The notes under the pieces are model-generated. The model did not search any database and was not told where the DNA came from. It saw only the letters and a list, made by a program, of their open reading frames with translations. From contig JAQGIN010000350.1 in assembly GCA_028291125.1 (NCBI GenBank), positions 1 to 6,471 of the forward strand: a DNA stretch of 6,471 bases, read 5' to 3'. Below, in pieces: positions 1 to 5,917 of this stretch. How positions within the stretch are numbered: the stretch's first letter is position 1; each line of letters starts with the position of its first letter. The stretch comes from Caulobacter sp. Its GTDB lineage: Bacteria; Pseudomonadota; Alphaproteobacteria; Caulobacterales; Caulobacteraceae. The position numbers were made by a program, and so were the translations under genes.

Positions 1-422
1 TCGGCCCGGGCGTTGTGCACCTCAACCGGCAGGTCCAAGGCCTCTGAAACCGCACGTAAAAACACGCACCGCTTCATCATGCTTTCGACCAGGTGGACGC
101 GGGCGCCGGGCACGCCCTTGAGCATGAGCGCCAACACCACCCCGGGCAGACCGGCGCCGGCGCCGAGGTCAGCCCAGGTCTTGGCCGGTGGTACGACCGT
201 CAGCAGCTGGGCGCTGTCCCAGGCGTGGCGGTTCCAGAAGGTGTCGATGGTCGCCGGGCCGACCAGGTTCATCCGCTGGTTCCAGTCGGCCAGCAGATCG
301 CGGAACGTGGCCAGGTCGGCCATCTGGGCGTCGGTCGCGCCGCTGGCCGCCTGGAAGCTGGCGGCGTCGACGACCTCGATCGGCGGGGGGGCGGGCTCAG
401 GCCGCACGGGCGCGCCGGACAT
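1..422 (-). CDS. rsmG: 16S rRNA (guanine-N7)-methyltransferase RsmG (GidB), N-terminal 140 residues, truncated by window edge
   Basis: RsmG is a cytoplasmic SAM-dependent enzyme that methylates N7 of a guanine in the 530 loop of 16S rRNA. Reading leftward from the ATG at 422..420 gives 140 residues with no stop before the window edge. Seen in the sequence: a MNLVGP block at residues 51-56 and RHAWDS at 65-70, matching the family's NL..P..T..RH..DS signature. The SAM-binding glycine loop WADLGAGAGLPG follows at 83-94, then LVESMMKR at 111-118, where the acidic residue is expected to hold the SAM ribose. Homologues are about 200-215 aa, so roughly a third is missing off the left edge. The start is fixed by an in-frame TAG two codons upstream of the ATG. 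The gene begins 26 bases inside the 3' end of mnmG and shows no clear Shine-Dalgarno, so translational coupling is likely. Very sure of identity. Confidence 0.96.
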   Translation of the reverse strand, partial: MSGAPVRPEPAPPPIEVVDAASFQAASGATDAQMADLATFRDLLADWNQRMNLVGPATIDTFWNRHAWDSAQLLTVVPPAKTWADLGAGAGLPGVVLALMLKGVPGARVHLVESMMKRCVFLRAVSEALDLPVEVHNARA

Positions 423-2253
423 GGGCTAGCAGGGCGGTTAGGGCCCCGGGCGTGACGCCCTCGATGCGGGCCGCTTGGCCAAGCGTCAGCGGCCGCACCC
501 GGGCCAGCTTCTCGCGCACCTCGTTCGACAGGCTGCCGACCGCGCCGTAGTCGAGGTTGGCCGGCAGGGCCAGGGCCTCTTCCTTGCGGAAGGCGTCGGC
601 GTCGATCTGCTGGCGGTCGAGATAGCCGGCATAGGCCGCCTCGATCTCGACCTGCTCGCGGGCCACCGGGCTCCACGTGGAAATCTCCGGCCACACGGCG
701 GCCAGGCGGTCGAGATCGATCTCCGGATAGGCCAGCAGCTGCAGGATATCGCGGCGCTGGCCGTCGGCTCCGACCTTGAAACCGGCCCGTTCGGCCTCGG
801 TTGGGGTCAGGCTGACCGAGCGGGCGAAGCCGCGCACAGCGGCCAGGTCGGCCTTCTTGGCGGCCCAGGCGGCGGCCCGCTCCGGACCGACGCAGCCCAG
901 GGCCAGGCCGCGGTCGGTCAGGCGCTGGTCGGCGTTGTCGGCCCGCAGGGTCAGGCGGAATTCGGCCCGGCTGGTGAACATCCGATAGGGTTCGGTGACG
1001 CCCCGGGTGACCAAGTCGTCGATCATCACCCCGATATAGGCCTCGTCGCGAGCGAAGGTGGCCGGGGCGTCGCCGCGCGCCGCCAGGGCGGCGTTGAGGC
1101 CGGCCACCAGGCCCTGAGCCCCCGCTTCCTCATAGCCTGTGGTGCCGTTGATCTGGCCGGCCAGATACAGGCCCGGCAGGCGCTTGGTCTGCAGGGTCGG
1201 GTAGAGTTCACGTGGATCGACATAGTCGTATTCGATGGCGTAGCCGTAGCGCTTCACCTCGACCTGTTCGAGGCCGACGATGGTGCGCAGGAACAGCAGC
1301 TGGGTCTCTTCCGACACCGAGGTGGAGACGCCATTGGGATAGACGGTGTCGTCATCCAGGCCCTCGGGCTCGAGGAAGATCTGGTGGCTGGTCTTGTCGG
1401 CGAAACGGACGACCTTGTCCTCGATCGACGGGCAATAGCGCGGCCCGATCCCCGTGGTGCGGCCGCCATAGACCGCCGACTCGCCCAGCCGATCGGCGAT
1501 GATCTGGTGGGTGGCGGCGTTGGTGTAGGTGACGCCGCACTGGATCTGGGGGGTGGTGATGGTCTGCGTCAGGAACGAGAACGGCGTCGGCGTCTCGTCG
1601 GCGGCCTGCATTTCCAGCCGGTCCCAGGCGATGGTGCGGCCGTCGAGCCGAGCCGGGGTGCCGGTCTTCAGCCGGCCCATGTCGAAGCCGAGGCCGTAGA
1701 GCCGATCCGCCAGGCCGATGGCCGGGGCGTCGCCGACCCGGCCGGCTGGGGTGCGAGTGTCGCCCAGATGGATCAGGCCCTTGAGGAAGGTGCCGGTGGT
1801 CAGCACCACGTGCGACGCGGCGTAGCGGACGCCCTCCCCGTCAACGACGCCGGCCACCCGGTCGCCCTCGACGATCAGGTCCTCGACCGCCGCGGCGACG
1901 ATGGTCAGGTTGGGCTGCGCGGCCAAGGCCGCCTGCATGGCTTGGCGATAGAGCTTGCGGTCGATCTGGGCGCGCGGGCCGCGCACGGCCGGACCCTTGG
2001 AGCGATTGAGCAGCCGGAACTGGATGCCGGCGACGTCGGCCAGCCGGCCCATCAGGCCGTCGAGGGCGTCGATCTCGCGCACCAGATGGCCCTTGCCCAG
2101 GCCGCCGATGGCCGGGTTGCACGACATCTCGCCGATGGTCTCGAGCTTGTGGGTCAGCAGCAGGGTGCGCGCGCCGGCGCGCGCCGCGGCGGCGGCGGCT
2201 TCGCAGCCGGCATGGCCGCCGCCGATGACAATGACATCCCAGGAACTGGACAA
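397..2253 (-). CDS. mnmG: tRNA uridine-5-carboxymethylaminomethyl modification enzyme MnmG (GidA)
   Basis: MnmG is the FAD-containing partner of MnmE. The complex uses methylene-THF and glycine or ammonium to make (carboxymethyl)aminomethyl-uridine at wobble position 34 of tRNAs reading NNA/NNG codons. Seen: the Rossmann FAD motif VIVIGGGHAGCEAA near the N-terminus, then SCNPAIGGLGKGHLVREID with its conserved cysteine (Cys45 by my count). Further on are RYCPSIEDK with the second conserved cysteine, YPNGVSTS, GQINGTTGYEEAGAQG and TSRAEFRLTLR, and a C-terminal helical tail with EVREKLARVRPLTLGQAARIEG. No ATG or GTG precedes the FAD motif. Two in-frame TTG codons exist, at 2265 and 2253. I chose 2253 (618 aa) because GAGG lies 6 bases upstream of it; the 2265 start would give 622 aa. 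The gene lies downstream of mnmE across a parS-bearing spacer, and its end overlaps rsmG. Length is normal and no lesion is seen. Confidence 0.97.
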   Translation of the reverse strand: MSSSWDVIVIGGGHAGCEAAAAAARAGARTLLLTHKLETIGEMSCNPAIGGLGKGHLVREIDALDGLMGRLADVAGIQFRLLNRSKGPAVRGPRAQIDRKLYRQAMQAALAAQPNLTIVAAAVEDLIVEGDRVAGVVDGEGVRYAASHVVLTTGTFLKGLIHLGDTRTPAGRVGDAPAIGLADRLYGLGFDMGRLKTGTPARLDGRTIAWDRLEMQAADETPTPFSFLTQTITTPQIQCGVTYTNAATHQIIADRLGESAVYGGRTTGIGPRYCPSIEDKVVRFADKTSHQIFLEPEGLDDDTVYPNGVSTSVSEETQLLFLRTIVGLEQVEVKRYGYAIEYDYVDPRELYPTLQTKRLPGLYLAGQINGTTGYEEAGAQGLVAGLNAALAARGDAPATFARDEAYIGVMIDDLVTRGVTEPYRMFTSRAEFRLTLRADNADQRLTDRGLALGCVGPERAAAWAAKKADLAAVRGFARSVSLTPTEAERAGFKVGADGQRRDILQLLAYPEIDLDRLAAVWPEISTWSPVAREQVEIEAAYAGYLDRQQIDADAFRKEEALALPANLDYGAVGSLSNEVREKLARVRPLTLGQAARIEGVTPGALTALLAHVRRARAA

Positions 2254-2259
2254 GACAGG

Positions 2260-2263
2260 CCTC
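2260..2263 (-). promoter_or_regulatory. Ribosome binding site GAGG that decides the mnmG start
   Basis: On the minus strand GAGG is followed by six bases (CCTGTC) and then the TTG at 2253..2251. The alternative TTG at 2265 overlaps this motif and has only a G-rich run from the 3' arm of a hairpin upstream. Spacing therefore favours the downstream TTG. N-terminal mapping is absent, so the choice is inferred. Confidence 0.6.
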
Positions 2264-2271
2264 AATGCGAA

Positions 2272-2295
2272 CGCCCCCGAGGATCGGCGGGGGCG
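2272..2295 (-). promoter_or_regulatory. GC-rich hairpin in the mnmG leader
   Basis: A perfect inverted repeat has 8-bp arms (CGCCCCCG at 2272-2279 and CGGGGGCG at 2288-2295) around an 8-base loop. In the mnmG transcript it would fold just upstream of the GAGG ribosome binding site. There is no T-tract after it on either strand, so it does not look like a complete intrinsic terminator. It could be an mRNA-stabilising or attenuating structure, a degenerate terminator after mnmE, or a protein site. The structure is seen directly; a role is only inferred. Confidence 0.5.
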
Positions 2296-2344
2296 CGAAG
2301 GGTCTTATACGCCGATGGCGGCGGCGGGTCGATGCGACAGACGG

Positions 2345-2360
2345 TGTTTCACGTGAAACG
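2345..2360. promoter_or_regulatory. parS: parS centromere site 1 (ParB binding)
   Basis: The 16 bases TGTTTCACGTGAAACG match the well-known bacterial parS consensus (TGTTNCACGTGAAACA) at 15 of 16 positions; only the last base differs. The inner 14 bases (2346-2359) form a perfect palindrome. parS nucleates ParB, which slides and spreads on flanking DNA and is acted on by ParA to segregate the replication origin. The site lies in the mnmE-mnmG spacer, 59 bp centre-to-centre from a second site. It would sit in or upstream of the mnmG leader. parA and parB are not in the window; in Caulobacter-like genomes they normally lie just beyond rsmG. Confidence 0.92.
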
Positions 2361-2384
2361 TCGGGAGCGGAACTGTGATCAGCC

Positions 2385-2393
2385 TGTGGACAA
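2385..2393 (-). promoter_or_regulatory. DnaA-box-like 9-mer between the two parS sites
   Basis: On the minus strand the sequence reads TTGTCCACA, one base away from the classical DnaA box TTATCCACA. It lies almost midway between the two parS cores. A single near-match 9-mer can arise by chance, and no cluster or AT-rich unwinding region is visible, so this is not an origin by itself. DnaA binding here is speculative. Confidence 0.3.
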
Positions 2394-2403
2394 CAACCCG
2401 CGA

Positions 2404-2419
2404 TGTTCCACGTGAAACA
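2404..2419. promoter_or_regulatory. parS: parS centromere site 2 (ParB binding)
   Basis: The 16 bases TGTTCCACGTGAAACA match the parS consensus at every position, taking the fifth base as variable (T or C). The palindrome extends to 20 bases (2402-2421) with a single mismatched pair. The core abuts the mnmE stop codon (2422..2420), and the extended palindrome runs into it, so the site begins exactly where mnmE ends. Together with the site at 2345-2360 it makes a tandem parS pair, which favours a genuine origin-proximal ParB loading zone over a chance match. Confidence 0.94.
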
Positions 2420-3739
2420 TCATTTGCCGATGCAGAAACTCGAGAACACTCGGTCGAGCACGTCCTCGGAATCGATCCGGCCGGTGACCTTGGCCAGGGC
2501 CCGGGCCGCCAGGCGAACGTCTTCCGAGGCCAGTTCGACCTCGTGATCGATGACCGTCAGGGCCTGGGAGAGGAAGCCCCGCGCCTCTCTCAGACGCTCG
2601 GCGTGCCGCAGGCGGGTGGCGGCGGGAAACTCCGAGCCGGACAGATCGCGCTGGACCCGGGCCTCCAGGGCCTGGCGAAGGCCGGCGACCTGGGCGGGAT
2701 CCTTGGCCGACAGCCGGAAGCTTTCCAGCCTCCCCTCGCCGCTCGCCGCCCCACCGAGATCGGCCTTGTTGAGCACCCGCCAGTCGCCGTCGCGCTCCAG
2801 GTCGGCGAACAGGCCGTCGTCCGAGACGGGCCCCGCGCCGTCGACCACCCACAGCCGCAGGTCGGCCTCGGCCGCCCAGGCCCGGGCCCGGCGGACACCC
2901 TCGGCCTCGATGGCGTCGGTGGTGTCGCGCACCCCGGCGGTGTCGGCCAGCAGGGTCTTGTAGCCGCCGAGGATCAGCGGGACCTCGATGATGTCGCGGG
3001 TGGTGCCTGGCGTGGCGGTGACGATCGCCGCCTCGCGCCCGGCCAGGGCGTTGAGCAGGGTGCTCTTGCCGGCGTTGGGGGCGCCGACCAGGGCGATGCG
3101 ATAGCCGTCGCGCACCCGCCGGCCGCGGGCGACGTCGTCCAAGGCCGCGTGGATCTCGACCGCCAGGGCGGCAAGGGCCGGGCGGGCCCGGGCGGCCACG
3201 TCGGCCGGCAGATCCTCGTCGGGAAAGTCAACCGCCGCCTCCAGCACCGCCTGGGCCTCGATCAGCATGCCGCGCCAGCGCTCGTAGCGCTGGCTGAGCT
3301 GGCCGCCGACCTGGCCCAGGGCCTGACGGCGCTGGGCGTCGGTCTCGGCGTCGATCAGGTCGGCGACGCCCTCGGCCTGGGTCAGGTCCAGCTTGCCGTT
3401 CTCGAAGGCGCGACGGGTGAACTCGCCCGGCTCGGCCAGGCGCAGGCCCAGGCCGGCCAGGGCCCCGACCACCGCCTCGACCACCGCCGGGCCGCCGTGC
3501 ACGTGAAACTCGGCGGCGTCCTCGCCGGTGTAGCTGGCGGGTCCCTGGAACCACAGGGTCAGGGCTTCGTCGAGCTCGGCGCCGTTCCAGCGCAGCCGCC
3601 GCAGCGCCGCCTGGCGGGGCGCGGGCACACGGCCGGCCAGAGCCTCGACCGCCTGGCGGGTCCGCGGTCCGGACACCCGGACCACCGCCACCGCCGCGCG
3701 CCCGGCCGCCGTGGCCGGGGCGTAGATCGTGTCGCTCAT
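2420..3739 (-). CDS. mnmE: tRNA modification GTPase MnmE (TrmE)
   Basis: MnmE is a dimeric, potassium-stimulated GTPase that binds 5-formyl-THF and works with MnmG on tRNA U34. The product is 439 aa, close to the usual ~450. Seen in order: an N-terminal TrmE domain (DTIYAPAT at 3-10, then EFHVHGGPAVVEAVV at 77-91 and EPGEFTRRAFENGKLDL at 103-119), a helical linker, and an inserted G domain. The G domain has P-loop GAPNAGKS (219-226), TPGTTRD (243-249), DTAG (266-269), NKAD (324-327) and SAK (344-346). The C-terminal FCIGK carries the family's conserved cysteine (Cys436). The start ATG at 3739..3737 shares an ATGA overlap with the upstream DUF6489-type gene, so translational coupling is expected. 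Longer in-frame extension past this ATG does not look like MnmE. All motifs are intact. Confidence 0.98.
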   Translation of the reverse strand: MSDTIYAPATAAGRAAVAVVRVSGPRTRQAVEALAGRVPAPRQAALRRLRWNGAELDEALTLWFQGPASYTGEDAAEFHVHGGPAVVEAVVGALAGLGLRLAEPGEFTRRAFENGKLDLTQAEGVADLIDAETDAQRRQALGQVGGQLSQRYERWRGMLIEAQAVLEAAVDFPDEDLPADVAARARPALAALAVEIHAALDDVARGRRVRDGYRIALVGAPNAGKSTLLNALAGREAAIVTATPGTTRDIIEVPLILGGYKTLLADTAGVRDTTDAIEAEGVRRARAWAAEADLRLWVVDGAGPVSDDGLFADLERDGDWRVLNKADLGGAASGEGRLESFRLSAKDPAQVAGLRQALEARVQRDLSGSEFPAATRLRHAERLREARGFLSQALTVIDHEVELASEDVRLAARALAKVTGRIDSEDVLDRVFSSFCIGK

Positions 3740-3993
3740 TCGCGCTTGCCGGCCGTCCCGGAGGCCGCGGCGCCCGCCGCCGCGGTCATCAGCTTGCGGA
3801 ACTGGTCCTGGGCCCCGGCCCCGAACGCCATCCAGTTCTTCATCAATTCCTCGGGGGCCAGCATCGCCATGTTGGCGTCCATCCGCGCCTGCATCTCCTT
3901 GACCAGATGGTCGTTGAGGCCGCTGACATCCGGCAGGCCGAGGAAGGCGCGGGCCTCGACCGCGGTGCAATCAATCTCAATGGTCATTTTCAT
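3736..3993 (-). CDS. Small DUF6489-type protein of unknown function, upstream of and coupled to mnmE
   Basis: The product is an 85-aa soluble protein with no signal peptide or membrane segment. It begins MKMTIEIDCTAVEARAFLGL, followed by a charged helical stretch (HLVKEMQARMDANMAMLAPEELMKNW) and an alanine-rich tail ending in GKRE. This pattern resembles the small alphaproteobacterial DUF6489 family as I remember it; the assignment is by recognition, not a search. The family function is unknown to me. The start ATG at 3993..3991 is preceded by GGGAG about 6 bases upstream; an upstream in-frame ATG at 4050 would add 19 residues unlike the family and lacks this support. Its stop overlaps the mnmE start (ATGA), so it is probably the first gene of the mnmE-mnmG-rsmG operon. 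A link to tRNA modification is possible from context alone. Confidence 0.82.
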   Translation of the reverse strand: MKMTIEIDCTAVEARAFLGLPDVSGLNDHLVKEMQARMDANMAMLAPEELMKNWMAFGAGAQDQFRKLMTAAAGAAASGTAGKRE

Positions 3994-4175
3994 GTTTGGC
4001 TCCCGCCAGGTCAGGCACGATATTGTTATGGGCGAAGGCGGGCGCTCCACGCTAGAGCCTTTGCGGATCAGGCGTTCGATCTGATCCGCCGCTTCGAGTC
4101 ACAGTCCCAGTTCCGCGCACCCTCCCGCAACTCGCGGGCCCTCCCCGTGCGCCGCCGCTTTCGACGGAGATTGCC
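3994..4175. promoter_or_regulatory. Divergent intergenic region with promoters expected for both directions
   Basis: These 182 bases separate the minus-strand DUF6489-mnmE operon from the plus-strand hydrolase-oxidoreductase pair, so both units probably start here. I could not identify a convincing -35/-10 pair on either strand. Visible items are a 9-bp inverted repeat (listed separately), one GANTC site (GAGTC at 4096-4100, the target of CcrM methylation in Caulobacter-type bacteria), and a small hairpin (CCCGC at 4124-4128 with GCGGG at 4134-4138). Confidence 0.5.
4063..4089. repeat. Perfect 9-bp inverted repeat in the divergent spacer
   Basis: GCGGATCAG (4063-4071) and CTGATCCGC (4081-4089) are exact reverse complements separated by nine bases. 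The arm centres are 18 bases apart, about two helical turns, which would suit a dimeric DNA-binding protein. No T-tract follows on either strand, which argues against an intrinsic terminator. It lies about 70 bases upstream of the DUF6489-type start and about 86 bases upstream of the hydrolase start, so it could serve as a shared operator. The repeat is seen directly; function is inferred. Confidence 0.6.
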
Positions 4176-4871
4176 ATGAGCGAAACCCTCACCCTCACCA
4201 CCGCCGACGGCGCCTTCACCGCCTATGTGGCGCGGCCGGCGATCGAACCCGCCCCGGCCATCGTCGTCATCCAGGAGATCTTCGGGGTCAACGCGGTGAT
4301 GCGCGGGATCTGCGACGACCTTGCCGCCCAGGGTTACCTGGCCGTCTGTCCCGACCTGTTCTGGCGCATCGAGCCGGGGATCGACATCACCGACAAGACC
4401 GAGGCCGATTGGAAGAAGGCTTTCGCCCTGTTCAACGCCTTCGACGTTGACGCCGGGGTGGCCGACATCGCCGTCGCCCTGGCGGCGGTCCGCGCCCTGC
4501 CCGGTTGCTCGGGCAAGGTCGGGGCGGTCGGCTATTGCCTGGGTGGGCTGCTGGCCTTCCTCACCGCCGCCCGCACCGAGTCCGACGCCACCGTCGCCTA
4601 TTACGGGGTCGGCATCGAAAAGCACGTCGGCGAGGCCGACAAGCTGGCCCGGCCGCTGCTGATCCACGTGGCCGAGAAGGACCAGTTCGTGCCGCCCGAA
4701 GCCCAGAAGGTGATCCTCGGCGCGCTGAAGGATCACCCGCAAATCGAGATCCACACCTATCCCGGCTGCGACCATGCCTTCGCCCGCCCCGGCGGCGAGC
4801 ACTATGACGCGCAGGCCGCGACCCTGGCCAACGCCCGCACCCGCGCCTTCCTCAAGACCAACCTGGGCTGA
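4176..4871 (+). CDS. Dienelactone hydrolase family protein (alpha/beta hydrolase)
   Basis: The product is a 231-aa cytoplasmic alpha/beta hydrolase. Dienelactone hydrolase opens dienelactone to maleylacetate in chlorocatechol breakdown, but many chromosomal family members act on other esters or lactones, so the substrate here is unknown. The catalytic set is complete: Cys121 in the nucleophile elbow GYCLGG (119-124), Asp169 in EKDQFVP and His200 in CDHAFARPGG. Glu34 in QEIFG matches the glutamate that activates the cysteine. Positions are each about two residues off those of the classical Pseudomonas enzyme. Length and the PDLFWR block fit the family. The ATG has a GGAG about six bases upstream. 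The next gene begins four bases after its stop, so the two are co-transcribed. No aromatic ring-cleavage gene is nearby, so a chlorocatechol role is not supported. Confidence 0.93.
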   Translation: MSETLTLTTADGAFTAYVARPAIEPAPAIVVIQEIFGVNAVMRGICDDLAAQGYLAVCPDLFWRIEPGIDITDKTEADWKKAFALFNAFDVDAGVADIAVALAAVRALPGCSGKVGAVGYCLGGLLAFLTAARTESDATVAYYGVGIEKHVGEADKLARPLLIHVAEKDQFVPPEAQKVILGALKDHPQIEIHTYPGCDHAFARPGGEHYDAQAATLANARTRAFLKTNLG

Positions 4872-4875
4872 GATC

Positions 4876-5841
4876 ATGCTGGCGATCCGCATCAGCCAAA
4901 ACGGCGGCCCCGAGATGCTCGAGGCCATCGACCTGCCCGTCCCCGCCCCCGGTCCCGGCGAGATCCTGGTCCGTCACCAGGCGGTCGGCCTTAACTTCAT
5001 CGACACCTATCAGCGCAGCGGACTCTACAAGCTGACGCTTCCCCTGGTCCTGGGCCTGGAAGCGGCCGGCGTGGTCGAGGCCGTCGGCGAGGGCGTCGAC
5101 CGCTTCAGGCCCGGCGACCGCGCGGCCTATAGCGGCAGCCAGGGCGCCTACGCCCAATACTCCGTCGTCCCGGCCGGTAGGGCGGTGAAGGTGCCGGACG
5201 ACGTGTCGCTGGAGACGGCGGCGGCCGCCCTACTGAAGGGCATGACCGCGGAGTTCCTGCTACGCCGGTGTTTCCGGGTGGAGCCGGGTCAGACCGTGCT
5301 GATCCACGCCGCCGCCGGCGGCGTCGGCTCGATCCTCGTCCAATGGGCCAAGGCCTTGGGGGCGACGGTCATCGCCACCGTCGGGTCGGAGGCCAAGGCC
5401 AAGGTGGCCGCGGATCTGGGGGCGGACCACGTCATACTGTATGACCACGAGGACGTCGCCGAGCGGGTGATGGGCATCACCGGGTCGGCCGGCGTGGCCG
5501 TGGTCTATGACGGGGTCGGCCTGACCACCTTCGAGGCCAGCCTCAAGAGCCTGGCCCGGCGCGGCTACCTCGTCACCTACGGCAACGCCTCGGGTCCCGC
5601 CCCGCCGATCGCGCCGCTGGTCCTGGCCGGCAAGTCGCTGTTCCTCAGCCGGCCGCGACTGTTCGACTATATCGTCACCACCGCCGAGCTGGACGAGAGC
5701 GCCGCGGCCCTGTTCGCGGTGCTGCGGTCGGGCGCGGTGAAGATCGACATCGGTCAGACCTTCCCCCTCGCCGAGGCCCGCGCCGCGCACGAGGCGCTGG
5801 AGGCGCGACGCACCGTCGGCGCCACCCTGCTGATCCCCTGA
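4876..5841 (+). CDS. Zinc-free NAD(P)H:quinone oxidoreductase (QOR/zeta-crystallin type)
   Basis: The product is a 321-aa medium-chain dehydrogenase/reductase of the quinone oxidoreductase subgroup, which transfers electrons from NADPH to quinones or related electrophiles. Seen: the N-terminal GroES-like fold with AVGLNFIDTYQRSGLYK (36-52), highly typical of QorA; LGLEAAGVVEAVGEGV (59-74); KGMTA (121-125); and the dinucleotide-binding loop HAAAGGVGS (144-152). VYDGVG at 210-215 and a C-terminal HEALEARRTVGATLLIP follow. Zinc-ligand cysteines of alcohol dehydrogenases are absent, as expected. The ATG at 4876 lies four bases after the hydrolase stop; an in-frame extension into the hydrolase gene is not family-like. 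The pairing suggests a small unit handling reactive carbonyl or quinone compounds, but this is inference. It ends in a convergent arrangement with rho. An exact match to E. coli qorA function is not proven. Confidence 0.93.
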   Translation: MLAIRISQNGGPEMLEAIDLPVPAPGPGEILVRHQAVGLNFIDTYQRSGLYKLTLPLVLGLEAAGVVEAVGEGVDRFRPGDRAAYSGSQGAYAQYSVVPAGRAVKVPDDVSLETAAAALLKGMTAEFLLRRCFRVEPGQTVLIHAAAGGVGSILVQWAKALGATVIATVGSEAKAKVAADLGADHVILYDHEDVAERVMGITGSAGVAVVYDGVGLTTFEASLKSLARRGYLVTYGNASGPAPPIAPLVLAGKSLFLSRPRLFDYIVTTAELDESAAALFAVLRSGAVKIDIGQTFPLAEARAAHEALEARRTVGATLLIP

Positions 5842-5861
5842 ACTTAAAAGACTGGGGAACG

Positions 5862-5894
5862 AAAAAGGGCCGGAGCGGCGACGCTCCGGCCCTT
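5862..5894 (-). terminator. Intrinsic terminator of rho
   Basis: A perfect 12-bp stem is formed by AAGGGCCGGAGC (5865-5876) and GCTCCGGCCCTT (5883-5894) with a six-base loop. Reading on the minus strand, the stem is followed by a run of five T (5866-5862, overlapping the stem foot), so it is built to stop transcription coming out of rho. On the plus strand no T-tract follows the stem, so it would be at best a weak stop for the convergent oxidoreductase transcript. It starts about 23 bases after the rho stop codon. Confidence 0.92.
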
Positions 5895-5917
5895 CGCCGT
5901 CTCCGAGGCGGAAAGCC

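Noticed and set aside
669..684. CACGTG palindrome at 674-679 inside mnmG as a parS candidate
   Set aside because: The flanks lack the GTTT/AAAC arms. Other CACGTG hexamers at 1209, 1807 and 4665 also fail. Only the two spacer sites have both arms.
475..2415. A 646-codon open frame on the plus strand across mnmG
   Set aside because: It is exactly antisense to mnmG, whose motifs are unmistakable. Its own translation is low-complexity, rich in G, A, D and Q, with no recognisable domain. Long antisense frames are common in DNA of this GC content.
2254..2419. The mnmE-mnmG spacer as a replication origin
   Set aside because: There is one imperfect DnaA-like 9-mer, no cluster of boxes and no AT-rich stretch. 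The spacer fits a centromere-type region better than an origin.
3495..3510. Possible third parS site inside mnmE
   Set aside because: Only one half matches (GTTTCACGTG on the minus strand; 11 of 16 bases overall), and those bases encode the conserved FHVHGG motif of MnmE, which explains them.
2375..4084. A 569-codon open frame on the plus strand across mnmE
   Set aside because: It is antisense to mnmE and the DUF6489-type gene, shows no family motif, and is explained by the codon bias of the real genes.
4124..4138. Small hairpin before the hydrolase gene as a terminator or riboswitch
   Set aside because: The stem is only five base pairs, has no T-tract and no recognisable aptamer, and is expected by chance in such GC-rich DNA.
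4068..4928. A 286-codon open frame on the minus strand across the hydrolase gene
   Set aside because: It is a shadow of the dienelactone-hydrolase-type gene, which has a complete catalytic triad and a ribosome binding site.
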